A stretch of DNA of 64,000 nucleotides, taken from contig CAMAWF010000002.1 of assembly GCA_945861895.1 (NCBI GenBank), positions 41,073 through 105,072 on the forward strand, read 5' to 3'. Positions 27,535 to 36,660 of this stretch are shown here, piece by piece. How positions within the stretch are numbered: the first letter of the stretch is position 1; each line of letters begins with the position of its first letter. The notes under the pieces are model-generated. The model was given only the letters and a program-made list of their open reading frames with translations. It had not been told where the DNA came from and made no database searches. Made by a program: the position numbers and the translations under genes. Source of the stretch: Rhizobium sp. Q54 (lineage in GTDB: Bacteria > Pseudomonadota > Alphaproteobacteria > Rhizobiales > Xanthobacteraceae).

Positions 27535-28013
27535 GGCGATGCCGGACGCCGCGCCACGAAAGTGGTGCTGACGAAAGAGATCGCCGTCTCGCGGCGCTGG
27601 TTGACGCCGGTGCTTAGCATCGTCAGTAGACCCCATCCCGGCCTGCTGTTGGATGACCGTGTTGCCGTCACCTCGGTGACGTAGCTGATCGTATCGCCGA
27701 CATAAACCGGCTTGAGCCATTTAAGATCGCGAACGCCGGGCGACGGCCCGAGCATGGCGACAGCATCGCCGCGTGCGCGCAGCGCCTCATCCTCGCGGCG
27801 GTGGTATTCCACCATCAACCGCATCCACACCACCGCGGTATGCCAGCCCGAGGCGCAGAGCGCGCCGAAATGCGAACGGCCGGCGGCGCTCTCGTCGAGA
27901 TGAAACAATTGCGGATCGAAACGGCCGGCGAAGGCCTTGATCTCGGCAGCGGAAAACGTGTGCTGCCCGACCGCATAGCGATCCCCGACGCGAATGTCGT
28001 CCCAATATCGCAT
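27531..28013 (-). CDS. MaoC-like dehydratase/hydratase, second of a pair
   Basis: The 160-aa hot-dog-fold protein has the MaoC/(R)-hydratase pattern: 'TFSAAEIKAFAGRFDPQLFHLDE', where the aspartate and histidine are the hydratase residues, then 'FGALCASGWHTAVVWMRL' and 'RDLKWLKPVYVGDTISYVTEV'. The partner gene begins where this one's start codon lies (28013) and is clearly paralogous. Paired MaoC proteins may form a heterodimer acting on an acyl-CoA. The operon continues into the broken MFS gene. Confidence 0.87.
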   Translation of the reverse strand: MRYWDDIRVGDRYAVGQHTFSAAEIKAFAGRFDPQLFHLDESAAGRSHFGALCASGWHTAVVWMRLMVEYHRREDEALRARGDAVAMLGPSPGVRDLKWLKPVYVGDTISYVTEVTATRSSNSRPGWGLLTMLSTGVNQRRETAISFVSTTFVARRPASP

Positions 28014-28477
28014 CAGGCCGCACTTTTGTCCGATGGACGGCGGCCAAACATCAGATTGGTCGTCAGGGTCATCACCTGCGCGTCCGTCTGATCGAGCGTT
28101 TCAAACAGGAATCTGACAAATCCCATTTCCGGACGGCTATTCGACGGGCGAACTTCCAGCACCGTGGCGCGCACGGCGAGCTGCATACCCGGCCGCATCG
28201 GCGCCAGCCATTTTACTTCCTCGACGCCGGGACCGCCCATCGAGCTGGAATTGAGAATGAACCCGTCGGCGATGATCCGCATCATCAGGCAGCAGGTATG
28301 CCAGCCGGATGCGGCCAGCCCGCCGAACATGCTGCTGCGCGCGGCGCTCTCGTCGAGATGCATCGGTTGCGGATCGAATTCCGCCGCGAACGCCACGATT
28401 TCTTCGCGGGTCACGAGCCGCGGCCCGTATTCGGCGACGGCCCCCAGCGTGAAATCTTCCCAATAAAGCTTCGGCAT
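28013..28477 (-). CDS. MaoC-like dehydratase/hydratase, first of a pair
   Basis: A 154-aa hot-dog-fold protein. 'LVTREEIVAFAAEFDPQPMHLDE' holds the catalytic Asp/His pair; 'FGGLAASGWHTCCLMMRI' and 'VEEVKWLAPMRPGMQLAVRATV' match the second MaoC gene, with which it shares one base at the junction (translational coupling). Substrate unknown; short- to medium-chain enoyl-CoA hydration is the family norm, but no beta-oxidation gene is adjacent. It starts 18 bases after a small hypothetical gene in the same direction. Confidence 0.87.
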   Translation of the reverse strand: MPKLYWEDFTLGAVAEYGPRLVTREEIVAFAAEFDPQPMHLDESAARSSMFGGLAASGWHTCCLMMRIIADGFILNSSSMGGPGVEEVKWLAPMRPGMQLAVRATVLEVRPSNSRPEMGFVRFLFETLDQTDAQVMTLTTNLMFGRRPSDKSAA

Positions 28478-28495
28478 GACAGGGGAAGCCGGGGC

Positions 28496-28771
28496 TCAAT
28501 AGGCTTTCAGGATCGACATATAGGCGGATTCGGCGGCGCTGAACGCGGCCTTGGTGTTGGCGGAGAGCACGATCTCGGCGACCGGCTGCTTGGCCGGATT
28601 GTAACGCACCAGCGCGTAAATCTTGGCGGGCGCCTCGTCGAAGGACTGGCCTTTCGGCGCCAGCATCTGCACTCCCAGTTCCTGGCTCGCTTCCTTGTGC
28701 TCGGCCCAGCCGTCCGGAACCGCGATCGCGGAAACGATGCCGATGCGGCAAACGGCGGGCAAGGCTGGCAT
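28496..28771 (-). CDS. Hypothetical protein at the head of the MaoC operon
   Basis: A 91-aa protein. The sequence 'GWAEHKEASQELGVQMLAPKG', 'KIYALVRYNPAKQPVAEIV' and 'AFSAAESAYMSILKAY' looks like a small globular domain of one or two strands plus helices. The N-terminus ('PALPAVCRIGIVSAIAV') may be a shortened signal peptide. It lies 18 bases before the MaoC pair and probably shares their transcript. No family recognised. Another frame over the same bases (28137-28784) is longer but Arg/Ala-rich and shadow-like. Confidence 0.5.
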   Translation of the reverse strand: MPALPAVCRIGIVSAIAVPDGWAEHKEASQELGVQMLAPKGQSFDEAPAKIYALVRYNPAKQPVAEIVLSANTKAAFSAAESAYMSILKAY

Positions 28772-28847
28772 GGCAGCACCTCAAACAGCGTCCGGGCCTG
28801 GACGCATCCTCGCAGTGTCGCGCGGAATAGGCTTGCGATTCAATCGG

Positions 28848-29954
28848 TCAGGTGGCGAAACGGAAATGCATCACGTCGCCGTCGGCGACGGCATACTCCT
28901 TGCCCTCCAGCCGCAATTTGCCGGCGTCGCGGGCCGCGGCCTCGCCGCCGAGCGCGACAAAATCGTCGTAACCGATCGTCTCGGCGCGGATGAAGCCGCG
29001 CTCAAAATCGGTATGGATCACGCCGGCCGCCTGCGGCGCCTTGGTGCCCTGCGTGATGGTCCAGGCGCGCGCCTCTTTCGGACCCACGGTAAAATACGTC
29101 ACCAGGTGAAGCAGCCCGTAGCCGGCGCGGATCAGCCGGTCGAGCCCGGCCTCCTTCAGTCCGACCGCTTCGAGGTAATCCTTGCGCTCGGCCGACGGCA
29201 GCGTCGCGATCTCCGACTCGATCTTCGCCGAAATGACGACGGCGACGGCGCCCTCCTCCTTTGCGCGCGCCTCCACCTGACGGGAAAAGCCATTGCCCAT
29301 TGACGCCGACGCTTCCTCGACGTTGCAAGCGTAAAGCACCGGCGTCGAGGTGAGCAGACCGAGCGCGTGAAAGGTCTTTTCCTCCTCCGGCTTGCGCGTC
29401 ACGAAGCGCGCCGGCTTGCCTTCCCGCAGCAGCACGAGCGCACGCTTGACGAGATCGAGCGTCTCTTTCGCCTCTTTGGCGTCCTCGCCGGTGCCGCGCG
29501 TTTTCTTTTCGAGATTATCGACGCGCTTCTCCAGGCTATCGAGATCGGCAAGCATCAATTCTGTCTCGACCGTCTCGATGTCGGCGACCGGATCGATCTT
29601 GCCTTCGACATGCGTAACGTCGGCATCTTCAAAGCAGCGCACCACATGCACGATGGCATCGACCTCGCGGATGGTGGCGAGAAATTGATTGCCGAGCCCC
29701 TCGCCTTTCGAAGCGCCGCGCACCAGCCCGGCGATGTCCACGAAGGTGATACGCGTCGGCACGATCTGTTCCGACTTTCCAATCGCCGCGAGCTTGTCGA
29801 GCCGCGAATCCGGCACGGCGATTTCACCGACATTCGGCTCGATGGTGCAGAACGGATAGTTCGCCGCCTGCGCCGCCGCCGTTTGCGTGAGCGCGTTGAA
29901 AAGCGTCGACTTGCCGACATTCGGCAGACCGACGATACCGCATTTGAATCCCAT
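28848..29954 (-). CDS. ychF: Redox-regulated ATPase YchF (Obg-family)
   Basis: A 368-aa protein, close to the usual 363-367. It starts '[20 protein letters not shown]' (P-loop) and has '[14 protein letters not shown]', the DxxG motif '[20 protein letters not shown]', the family's NxxE in place of NKxD ('YACNVEEA'), and a C-terminal TGS domain from about residue 280 ('[15 protein letters not shown]'). YchF binds and hydrolyses ATP rather than GTP and associates with ribosomes and the stress response. It sits just downstream of pth on the same strand, as in many bacteria. The longer ORF-track N-terminus is an artefact. Confidence 0.96.
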   Translation of the reverse strand: MGFKCGIVGLPNVGKSTLFNALTQTAAAQAANYPFCTIEPNVGEIAVPDSRLDKLAAIGKSEQIVPTRITFVDIAGLVRGASKGEGLGNQFLATIREVDAIVHVVRCFEDADVTHVEGKIDPVADIETVETELMLADLDSLEKRVDNLEKKTRGTGEDAKEAKETLDLVKRALVLLREGKPARFVTRKPEEEKTFHALGLLTSTPVLYACNVEEASASMGNGFSRQVEARAKEEGAVAVVISAKIESEIATLPSAERKDYLEAVGLKEAGLDRLIRAGYGLLHLVTYFTVGPKEARAWTITQGTKAPQAAGVIHTDFERGFIRAETIGYDDFVALGGEAAARDAGKLRLEGKEYAVADGDVMHFRFAT

Positions 29955-30000
29955 GAAATTTTCCGTGCCGTTGTTGTTCTTGGGGCGCGCGCGCGCGCCG

Positions 30001-30612
30001 TCAATCCGCCGATGGCAAGGGCTCGCCCGGTTCTCCAAACCCTTTGGCCTGCATGGCAAGGTGGACCTTGTTCTGGAAACTCGAATCCTGACCCTTCGCC
30101 AGCAGCTCCGCATTGTCGGCAACGATCTCGCACAGCGCCGCGACCCATGCGCGGTCGCTTTTGGCGAAATCGCCGAGAACATGATGCGGCACCAGCTCCT
30201 TTACCTCCGGTTTGCCGATGCCGATGCGCACGCGCCGATAGTCGTTGCCGACATGCGCCGTGATCGAGCGCAGACCGTTATGCCCGGCGACGCCGCCGCC
30301 GGTTTTCACACGCAGCTTCGACGGCGGCAGATCGACCTCATCGTGGAAGACGACGATCTCGCCCGGCGCCAGCTTGTAGAAATTCGCAGCTTCGCCCACC
30401 GCGCGGCCGGACTCGTTCATGAAGGTGCCCGGCAGCAGCAGCAGCACGCGCTCGGCCCCGATTGCGCCTTCCACCGCTACGCCGTGGAAGCGGCGGCGCC
30501 AGGGCGCGATGTCGTGACGGCGCGCGATCGCCTCGACCGCCATGAAGCCGATGTTGTGGCGGTTCGCGACATGGCGCGCACCCGGATTGCCGAGGCCGAC
30601 GACGAGCAGCAT
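30001..30612 (-). CDS. pth: Peptidyl-tRNA hydrolase
   Basis: A 203-aa protein that releases tRNA from peptidyl-tRNAs dropped by the ribosome. It opens '[23 protein letters not shown]', which includes the substrate-binding Asn and the catalytic His of 'RHNIGF'. '[15 protein letters not shown]' and '[17 protein letters not shown]' (catalytic Asp region) follow, then '[13 protein letters not shown]' and '[10 protein letters not shown]'. The gene order L25-pth-ychF on one strand is the common bacterial arrangement. Confidence 0.96.
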   Translation of the reverse strand: MLLVVGLGNPGARHVANRHNIGFMAVEAIARRHDIAPWRRRFHGVAVEGAIGAERVLLLLPGTFMNESGRAVGEAANFYKLAPGEIVVFHDEVDLPPSKLRVKTGGGVAGHNGLRSITAHVGNDYRRVRIGIGKPEVKELVPHHVLGDFAKSDRAWVAALCEIVADNAELLAKGQDSSFQNKVHLAMQAKGFGEPGEPLPSAD

Positions 30613-30675
30613 GGCTTCAACAACCGCGTGGGCGCGAGACGAACTTTTCGGCCGGCGCGCGGAATTCCGCGCGCG

Positions 30676-31458
30676 TCACTTCTTGTCGGGTTTCGCCGGC
30701 GCCGCAGCGCCGGCAGCGGGAGCCGCTCCAGGCGCCGCGCCGGGAGCCGCTCCAGGCGCCGCACCGGGCGCCGCGCCGGGAGTTCCGGGCGCCGCACCTT
30801 CGGCGCCGGGCACCAGCCCGGCTGCGGCGGCAGCTTCGGCGGCTGCCGCAGCGGCAGCGGCCGCTTCCGCAGCGGCTTTCATTTCTTCCGCGTAGCCAGA
30901 CGGCGGCACGACCGTGACGAGGGTGATATCGCCCGGCATGACCACGCGAACATTCGGCGGTATCGTCACATCGCTCAGATGCCGGGAATAATTGATCTCG
31001 AGGCTGGAGATATCGACATCGATCGACTCCGGAATTTCCTCCGGCCGGCACTGCACTTCGATCGAGTGGGTGACGATATTGACCGCGCCGCCACGCTTCA
31101 CGCCCGGCGACTGGTCGGCATTGATGACGTGGACCGGAATATGCACGCGGATGGTCGCGCCTTCGCCGAGCCGGAGGAAATCCACATGGATGGGGAAGTC
31201 CATGACCGGATCGAGCTGGTAGTCGCGCGGGATCACGCGGTGCTTGGTGCCTTCAAGTTCGAGTTCGTAGATCGTGGTGAGGAAGCGCCCGGCATAGATA
31301 CGATGCCGCAGGTCGGCATGGTCGACCGAAATGGGAAGCGGGGGTTTATTGTCGCCATAGATCACGCCCGGCACGCGGCCGGCACGTCGCTCCGCCCGGG
31401 CGGCCCCCTTGCCGCTCTTCGGACGAGCCGTCGCCTTCATTTCCTTGACGGTCGCCAT
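30676..31458 (-). CDS. rplY: Ribosomal protein L25/general stress protein Ctc with Ala/Pro-rich tail
   Basis: A 260-aa long-form L25 that binds 5S rRNA. The N-terminal L25 domain (about 1-100: 'GKGAARAERRAGRVPGVIYG', 'FLTTIYELEL', 'RVIPRDYQLDPVMDFPIHVDFL') is followed by the CTC beta domain ('SIEVQCRPEEIPESIDVDIS', 'VTVVPP'). The last ~70 residues are a low-complexity tail: an alanine helix and then GAAP repeats, ending in a Lys-rich tip. The tail is coded by tandem DNA repeats at 30698-30799. It heads the pth-ychF operon. Confidence 0.95.
   Translation of the reverse strand: MATVKEMKATARPKSGKGAARAERRAGRVPGVIYGDNKPPLPISVDHADLRHRIYAGRFLTTIYELELEGTKHRVIPRDYQLDPVMDFPIHVDFLRLGEGATIRVHIPVHVINADQSPGVKRGGAVNIVTHSIEVQCRPEEIPESIDVDISSLEINYSRHLSDVTIPPNVRVVMPGDITLVTVVPPSGYAEEMKAAAEAAAAAAAAAEAAAAAGLVPGAEGAAPGTPGAAPGAAPGAAPGAAPGAAPAAGAAAPAKPDKK
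30698..30799. repeat. Tandem repeats coding the L25 tail
   Basis: Two adjacent 24-base copies (30718-30741 and 30742-30765) beginning GGGAGCCGCTCCAGGCGCCG differ at one base. They are followed by shorter partial units. They encode the GAAP-type repeats in the tail of ribosomal protein L25, so the tail length is likely to vary between strains. Confidence 0.85.
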
Positions 31459-31594
31459 GATAAATTCCTCACTGAATTCAACGCAAAAAGAGCGCGTTCA
31501 ACGGAAAAGACCGCAGCGAGCCTCCAGGGGTGCCGGGGGCCGCGGTCGGCCGGGTTTATAGCGATGGCAGCCGGAAATGACAAGAAAACCGGGA

Positions 31595-31873
31595 TCAGTC
31601 GCCCGGCGCGGAACCTGAGCTTTTCTTGGCCTGTTTAGCCTCCAGCGCGCCGATGCGCGCTTTCAACGCCTCATTTTCGTCGCGGGCGAGCCGGGCCATC
31701 TCCTTGACCGCCTCGAATTCCTCGCGCGGCACCACATCGAGGTCGCGCAGGATGCGCTCGGCCTGGCTGCGAAACAGGGTGTCGAACTCCCGCCGCACGC
31801 CCTGGGCGACGCCGGTGGCATCGTTCATCAGCCGTGCGATCTCGTCGAAGAACCGGCTTGAGGTCTGAGTCAT
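31595..31873 (-). CDS. UbiK-like accessory protein (BMFP/DUF526 family)
   Basis: The 92-aa protein has the pattern of the membrane-fusogenic YqiC/UbiK family: an amphipathic N-terminus ('SRFFDEIARLMNDATGVAQGVRREFDTLFRSQAERIL'), then 'LDVVPREEFEAVKEMARLARDENEALKARI', a trimeric coiled coil. In Enterobacteria this family assists ubiquinone synthesis. I start at ATG 31873; the ORF-track version is longer. It is divergent from lgt across a shared 150-bp upstream region. Confidence 0.85.
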   Translation of the reverse strand: MTQTSSRFFDEIARLMNDATGVAQGVRREFDTLFRSQAERILRDLDVVPREEFEAVKEMARLARDENEALKARIGALEAKQAKKSSGSAPGD

Positions 31874-32024
31874 TGCTAGCCTCTCGACTCGCGTATTGTT
31901 GTCAGTCTGAGAATGGCGATAGGGTCCGCGCACCGCAAGACCCGGAACTTGCTAAATTGACCTGCCGATTTGAGTCCGTGCGCGGCTTGGCCGCATCTTG
32001 CCGATATCGCCGGGACTAAAACAA

Positions 32025-32849
32025 ATGCCGCTGCTGGTCTTACCGTTTCCCGCTTTCGATCCGGTGCTCATCAGCATCGGGCCGTTCGCGATCCGCTGGT
32101 ACGCGCTGGCCTATATTTGCGGCATTCTGCTTGGCTGGGCTTACGCGCGCGCGCTGATCCGCCGCGAGCGGCTGTGGGGCGGACCGGCGCCGATGAGTGT
32201 GCTGGATTATGACGATTTTATTCTTTGGGTGACATTCGGCATCATCCTTGGCGGCCGCGCCGGCTATGTGTTGTTTTATAATCCCGCGCATTTTGCCGCC
32301 CATCCGCTTGAAATCCTGCAATTGTGGAACGGCGGCATGTCGTTCCACGGCGGCTTCGCCGGCTGCGTGGTTGCCGTCATTCTGTTCGCCCGCCGTCGCG
32401 GCATCCCCATCCTTTCGCTCGGCGACGTCACCTGCGCGGTCGGGCCGATCGGGCTGCTGCTTGGCCGCATCGCCAATTTCATCAACGGCGAATTGTGGGG
32501 CCGGGCAGCCGACGTACCGTGGGCGATGGTGTTTCCCGGCGGCGGAGGGGTGCCGCGGCATCCGAGCCAGCTTTATGAGGCGGCACTCGAAGGGCTGCTG
32601 CTGCTGATCGTGCTCGCGCTGCTCGTTCGCGGCGGCGCGCTGAAGCGGCCCGGCTTCATACTCGGCGCATTTGCGCTCGGCTATGGAATCGCGCGCTCGA
32701 TTTGCGAACTGTTCCGTGAACCCGATGCGCAACTCGGTTTCTTCTGGGGCGGACTCACCATGGGCATGTTGCTGTCGGCGCCGCTGATGCTGGCCGGCAT
32801 CGGCTTTATGACCCACGCGCTGCGGCAAGATGCCAGACGGCAGGTGTGA
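32025..32849 (+). CDS. lgt: Prolipoprotein diacylglyceryl transferase
   Basis: A 274-aa inner-membrane enzyme that transfers diacylglycerol from phosphatidylglycerol to the lipobox cysteine, the first step of lipoprotein maturation. About seven membrane segments are visible. Signature parts are '[12 protein letters not shown]', '[13 protein letters not shown]' (the essential His region), '[18 protein letters not shown]' (the Lgt signature with Arg, Asn and Glu) and 'RHPSQLYEA'. ATG 32025 is preferred to 31998. It overlaps the next gene at TGATG. Confidence 0.97.
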   Translation: MPLLVLPFPAFDPVLISIGPFAIRWYALAYICGILLGWAYARALIRRERLWGGPAPMSVLDYDDFILWVTFGIILGGRAGYVLFYNPAHFAAHPLEILQLWNGGMSFHGGFAGCVVAVILFARRRGIPILSLGDVTCAVGPIGLLLGRIANFINGELWGRAADVPWAMVFPGGGGVPRHPSQLYEAALEGLLLLIVLALLVRGGALKRPGFILGAFALGYGIARSICELFREPDAQLGFFWGGLTMGMLLSAPLMLAGIGFMTHALRQDARRQV

Positions 32850-33949
32850 TGGTCTATATTCCGCCGCTCAATACCGAGATACGCCGGCTCATCGCGGCGG
32901 CGGGCCCGATGCCGGTCGCGCAATACATGTCGTTGTGCCTGACCGATCCGCATCATGGCTATTACGTCACGCGCGACCCCATTGGCGCCGCCGGCGACTT
33001 CGTCACCGCGCCGGAAATCAGCCAGATGTTCGGCGAGTTGATCGGCCTGTGGGCGGCCTCGACATGGCGGCAAATGGGCGCGCCGGCAAATGTGCGCCTG
33101 GTCGAGCTTGGCCCCGGCCGCGGCACGATGATGCGCGATGCGCTGCGCGCCGCGCAGGTGGTTCCAGAATTCAACGCCGCGGCGGTGGTGCATCTGGTCG
33201 AAATCAGCCCGGTGCTGCAGCGACTTCAGCAGCAAACGCTCGCCGGCATCTCAACGCCGGTATTCTGGCACTCCTCGCTCGAAGAGGTGCCGGCCGGGCC
33301 GGCGATCATTCTCGCCAATGAATTTTTCGATGCGCTGCCCGTGCATCAGGCCGTGAAACAGCCGGACGGCTGGCACGAGCGGAAAATCGCCATCGACCGC
33401 AACGGCAATCTTATATTCATCATCGCCCCGGAGCCGGTTCCGCATTTCGAGGGCATACTCCCCCCGCAGGTGCGCGCCGAGCCGAACAATTCCATCTTCG
33501 AGTGGCGCACCGACCATGTGGCGATGGAGATCGGCCGGCGGATAGCCCGCGCTAACGGCGCGGCGTTGATTATCGATTATGGTCACGCAGAAAGCGCGGC
33601 CGGCGACACGTTTCAGGCGGTCGGGCATCATGCCTTCGCCGATCCGCTGGCCGCGCCGGGCATGGCCGATCTCAGCGCGCATGTGGATTTCCAGGCGCTG
33701 GCGGAGGCGGCAAGCGGCATGGGTGTCAGTGTCTATGGCCCGATCGAGCAATCCGAATTGCTGGAGCGTCTGGGCATCAACACCAGGGCCGACACGCTGA
33801 AGGCCGGAGCCAGCCGGTCAGATGTCGTGGCGATCGAATTGGCGTTGCAACGGCTAATCGGCCACGGACGCACCGCCATGGGCACATTGTTCAAGGCAAT
33901 CGCCTTCGCCGATCCGAAAGTCGGCGTACCGCCGGGGTTCGAACGATGA
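32849..33949 (+). CDS. SAM-dependent methyltransferase, MidA/NDUFAF7-like (DUF185)
   Basis: A 366-aa protein. 'HHGYYVTRDPIGAAGDFVTAPEISQMFGELIG' and the SAM-binding 'LVELGPGRGTMMRDAL' are signatures of the family of mitochondrial NDUFAF7/MidA, an arginine methyltransferase for a complex I subunit. 'ILANEFFDALPVHQ' is the conserved NEFFDALP motif. In bacteria the target is unproven. It is fixed between lgt and pgeF by TGATG and ATGA overlaps, the usual alphaproteobacterial order. Confidence 0.9.
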   Translation: MVYIPPLNTEIRRLIAAAGPMPVAQYMSLCLTDPHHGYYVTRDPIGAAGDFVTAPEISQMFGELIGLWAASTWRQMGAPANVRLVELGPGRGTMMRDALRAAQVVPEFNAAAVVHLVEISPVLQRLQQQTLAGISTPVFWHSSLEEVPAGPAIILANEFFDALPVHQAVKQPDGWHERKIAIDRNGNLIFIIAPEPVPHFEGILPPQVRAEPNNSIFEWRTDHVAMEIGRRIARANGAALIIDYGHAESAAGDTFQAVGHHAFADPLAAPGMADLSAHVDFQALAEAASGMGVSVYGPIEQSELLERLGINTRADTLKAGASRSDVVAIELALQRLIGHGRTAMGTLFKAIAFADPKVGVPPGFER

Positions 33950-34731
33950 ATGCGGAACAGATTATGCTGCATGCTCCGTCACTGTCCGCGCTCGGCGGCA
34001 TCCGCCATGCATTTTTCACGCGCCACGGCGGCGTATCGAAAGGCATGTATGCGACGCTCAACGGCGGCACCGGGTCGAATGACGCGCCGGACCATATCGG
34101 AGAGAACCGCGCCCGCATGGCAGCGGCGCTCGGCGTCGCACCCGAGCGGCTGCTCACCGCCTATCAAATCCACTCCCCCGATGTGGTGGTTGCCGACCGG
34201 GCATGGACGCGCGAGGGCCGGCCGCGCGCCGACGCCATCGTGACGCGCACTCCGGCGCTCGCCATCGGGGTCTCCTCCGCCGATTGCGGCCCATTGCTGT
34301 TCGCGGAGCCCGCAGCACGGGTCATCGGGGCGGCGCACGCCGGCTGGCGCGGTGCACTCACCGGCGTGATCGAGGCGACGCTGGCGGCGATGGAAAAGCT
34401 TGGCGCCGACCGCGGCCGCATCGTCGCCACGCTCGGCCCGCTGATCCGTCAGCCCAGCTACGAGGTCGGCCCGGAATTCGTCGCTCGCTTCGAGCAGGAC
34501 GACACCGGCAATGCGCGCTTCTTCACCGCCTCGCCGCGCGCAGGATACGCGCTGTTCGACCTGCCGGGTTACCTCGCCGCCCGTCTCGCCCGCGCCGGCG
34601 TGGACAAATTCGAGGATCTTGGGCTTTGCACCTATGCCGATCCGCTCCGCTTTTTCAGCTACCGCCGCTCGACTCAGTTGGCCGAGGCGGACTACGGCCG
34701 GCACATCAACGCCATCGCATTGGCCGAATAA
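33946..34731 (+). CDS. pgeF: Peptidoglycan editing factor PgeF (YfiH family)
   Basis: A 261-aa multicopper-oxidase-like (laccase-domain) protein. In E. coli PgeF removes wrongly incorporated L-Ser from peptidoglycan precursors; polyphenol oxidase activity has also been reported for the family. The metal site residues lie in 'HAFFTRHGGVS' (first His), 'SADCGPLLF' (Cys) and 'AAHAGWRGAL' (second His). 'TLGPLIRQPSYEVGPEF' is the typical C-terminal segment. The ATGA overlap with the methyltransferase gene indicates coupling. Confidence 0.93.
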   Translation: MNAEQIMLHAPSLSALGGIRHAFFTRHGGVSKGMYATLNGGTGSNDAPDHIGENRARMAAALGVAPERLLTAYQIHSPDVVVADRAWTREGRPRADAIVTRTPALAIGVSSADCGPLLFAEPAARVIGAAHAGWRGALTGVIEATLAAMEKLGADRGRIVATLGPLIRQPSYEVGPEFVARFEQDDTGNARFFTASPRAGYALFDLPGYLAARLARAGVDKFEDLGLCTYADPLRFFSYRRSTQLAEADYGRHINAIALAE

Positions 34732-34884
34732 GCTAGCCGGACGACCGGTATCGCCGGATGCGGATTAACCGCATTCTTCACTTGCGTAAAAAAGCTTCGG
34801 GACAACGAATTCACTCATATTGCCGGGCTCATCGCCCCTTGTTATGACCACGCCGCCTACTGGGCGCGATGCTGGGAGACGGCA

Positions 34885-35838
34885 ATGGCGGCGAAAAACG
34901 GAGCGATCAAGCTCGTCGCCGGCAACTCAAATCCTGCGCTGGCCGAGGCGATTGCCCAATATTTGAAAACCCCGCTGACCAAGGCGGTCGTTCGGCGCTT
35001 CGCCGATATGGAGGTTTTCGTCGAAATCCAGGAAAACGTGCGCGGCGCGGATGTCTTCGTCATTCAGTCGACGTCGTTCCCGGCCAACGATCATCTGATG
35101 GAATTGCTCATCATTATCGATGCGTTGCGGCGCTCCTCCGCGCGGCGCATCACCGCAGTGATCCCGTATTTCGGCTATGCCCGGCAGGACCGCAAACCCG
35201 GGCCCCGCACCCCGATCTCGGCAAAATTGGTCGCCAACCTGATTACTCGCGCCGGTGTCGACCGGGTGATGACGCTGGATCTCCACGCCGGGCAGATTCA
35301 GGGCTTCTTCGATATCCCGGTCGACAATCTCTACGCCTCGCCCGAAATGGTGCGCGACATCCGCGACCGCTTCAAGCTCGACAATCTCATGGTGGTCTCG
35401 CCCGACGTCGGCGGCGTGGTGCGCGCGCGCGGCCTGGCGAAGCGGATCAATGCACCGCTCGCCATCATCGACAAGCGGCGCGAGCGCGCCGGCGAATCCG
35501 AGGTGATGAACGTGATCGGCGACGTTGCAGGCCACACCTGCATCCTGGTCGACGACATCGTGGACTCCGGCGGCACCCTGGTGAACGCCGCCGACGCGCT
35601 GCTCGAGCAAAAAGCCAAAGCCGTCTATGCCTATCTCAGCCACGGCGTGCTCTCCGGCGGGGCGGTCGCGCGCATCGTTGCTTCGCGGATCAAGGAACTC
35701 GTGATCACCGACTCGATCCAGCCGACCGCGGAAGTCAAAGCCGCCGGCAATATCCGCGTGCTGCCGATCGCGAACCTGATCGGCGAAGCCATCAGCCGGA
35801 CGGCGTCGGAAGAGTCGGTTTCCAGCCTGTTCGACTGA
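34885..35838 (+). CDS. prs: Ribose-phosphate pyrophosphokinase
   Basis: A 317-aa enzyme that makes PRPP from ribose 5-phosphate and ATP for nucleotide, His and Trp synthesis. Class I PRPP synthetase motifs are present: '[15 protein letters not shown]', '[19 protein letters not shown]', the signature '[19 protein letters not shown]' and the PRPP loop '[20 protein letters not shown]'. The upstream 150 bases have no distinctive regulatory hairpin. Independent of the pgeF operon by spacing. Confidence 0.97.
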   Translation: MAAKNGAIKLVAGNSNPALAEAIAQYLKTPLTKAVVRRFADMEVFVEIQENVRGADVFVIQSTSFPANDHLMELLIIIDALRRSSARRITAVIPYFGYARQDRKPGPRTPISAKLVANLITRAGVDRVMTLDLHAGQIQGFFDIPVDNLYASPEMVRDIRDRFKLDNLMVVSPDVGGVVRARGLAKRINAPLAIIDKRRERAGESEVMNVIGDVAGHTCILVDDIVDSGGTLVNAADALLEQKAKAVYAYLSHGVLSGGAVARIVASRIKELVITDSIQPTAEVKAAGNIRVLPIANLIGEAISRTASEESVSSLFD

Positions 35839-36134
35839 TCGCGCCTTAACTTATCCACCACCGAGTCAACTTGTCGCAACATTCGCTGTGGAGAGTACGC
35901 CATGCGGCGTTGCGCGGATTCCGCAAATCACGGCTGATTGGCTTGGATGGTGCCTTTGGAGGCCGGAATCGAGCGAGTTATAGTCGGTTCGTCAAGTGAT
36001 TCGTTTTCACGGTCAAGGCACCCGTACCCCTCTGCGTCGAAATGCGACCGGGCCCCGTGGGCCTCACCCGTTGCGTCCCGGTACGCGTGCGGTGGCGTGC
36101 GTTTCCCACTTCCCAGCGGCAAGGTGGAGACGTC
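35839..36134. other. Intergenic gap after prs
   Basis: Nearly 300 bases contain no supported gene. I see no strong hairpin followed by T's, and no copy of the repeat families found elsewhere. The short ORFs here are Arg/Pro-rich and shadow-like. It presumably holds the promoter of the YbjN gene. Confidence 0.5.
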
Positions 36135-36635
36135 ATGTCCCTCATCAACTATTCGCACGAGCAACGAATCAATCCCCTCGACGTGGTTGAACGCATCGCG
36201 TCGGTCAACGACTGGTCGTTCGAGCGCGCCAGCGCCGACGAAATCACCATCCTCGTCGCCGGGCGCTGGAGCGACTATCAAGTCTCCTACACATGGATGG
36301 GCGACCTCGAAGCCCTGCATCTTGCCTGCGCCTTCGACATCAAGGTGCCGGAGCCGCGCTGCGGCGAGGTGCGCCAGTTGATCTCGCTGATCAACGAGCA
36401 GATGTGGGTCGGGCATTTCGATCTGTGGACGAAGGACGGCCTGGTGATGTTCCGCCACGCGCTGATGTTGACGGGAGGCGTCGAGGCCTCCGGCAAGCAA
36501 TGCGAGGCTTTGCTCGGCATCGCGCTGGAAGCCTGCGAACGCTATTTCCCCGCCTATCAATTTGTGGTGTGGGCCGGCAAGCCCGCGCGCGAGGCGCTCG
36601 ACGCCGCCATGTTCGAGACCTCGGGCGAAGCCTGA
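36135..36635 (+). CDS. YbjN-domain protein
   Basis: The 166-aa soluble protein has the YbjN/type III secretion chaperone-like fold: 'DVVERIASVNDWSFERASADEITILVAGRWSDYQVSYTWM', 'LHLACAFDIKVPE', 'LISLINEQMWVGHFDLW' and 'VMFRHALML'. YbjN proteins in enterobacteria suppress temperature-sensitive defects and affect motility, but no molecular activity is known. The ATG at 36135 follows AAGGTGGAG. It is 25 bases upstream of proC, an arrangement common in Rhizobiales, and is likely co-transcribed. Confidence 0.87.
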   Translation: MSLINYSHEQRINPLDVVERIASVNDWSFERASADEITILVAGRWSDYQVSYTWMGDLEALHLACAFDIKVPEPRCGEVRQLISLINEQMWVGHFDLWTKDGLVMFRHALMLTGGVEASGKQCEALLGIALEACERYFPAYQFVVWAGKPAREALDAAMFETSGEA

Positions 36636-36660
36636 GGCCGATGAACGGCCGATAACCGCA

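Noticed and set aside
29887-31638. 583-aa plus-strand ORF opposite pth and L25
   Set aside because: It spans three real genes on the other strand and includes Arg/Ser-rich low-complexity sequence from the L25 tail repeats.
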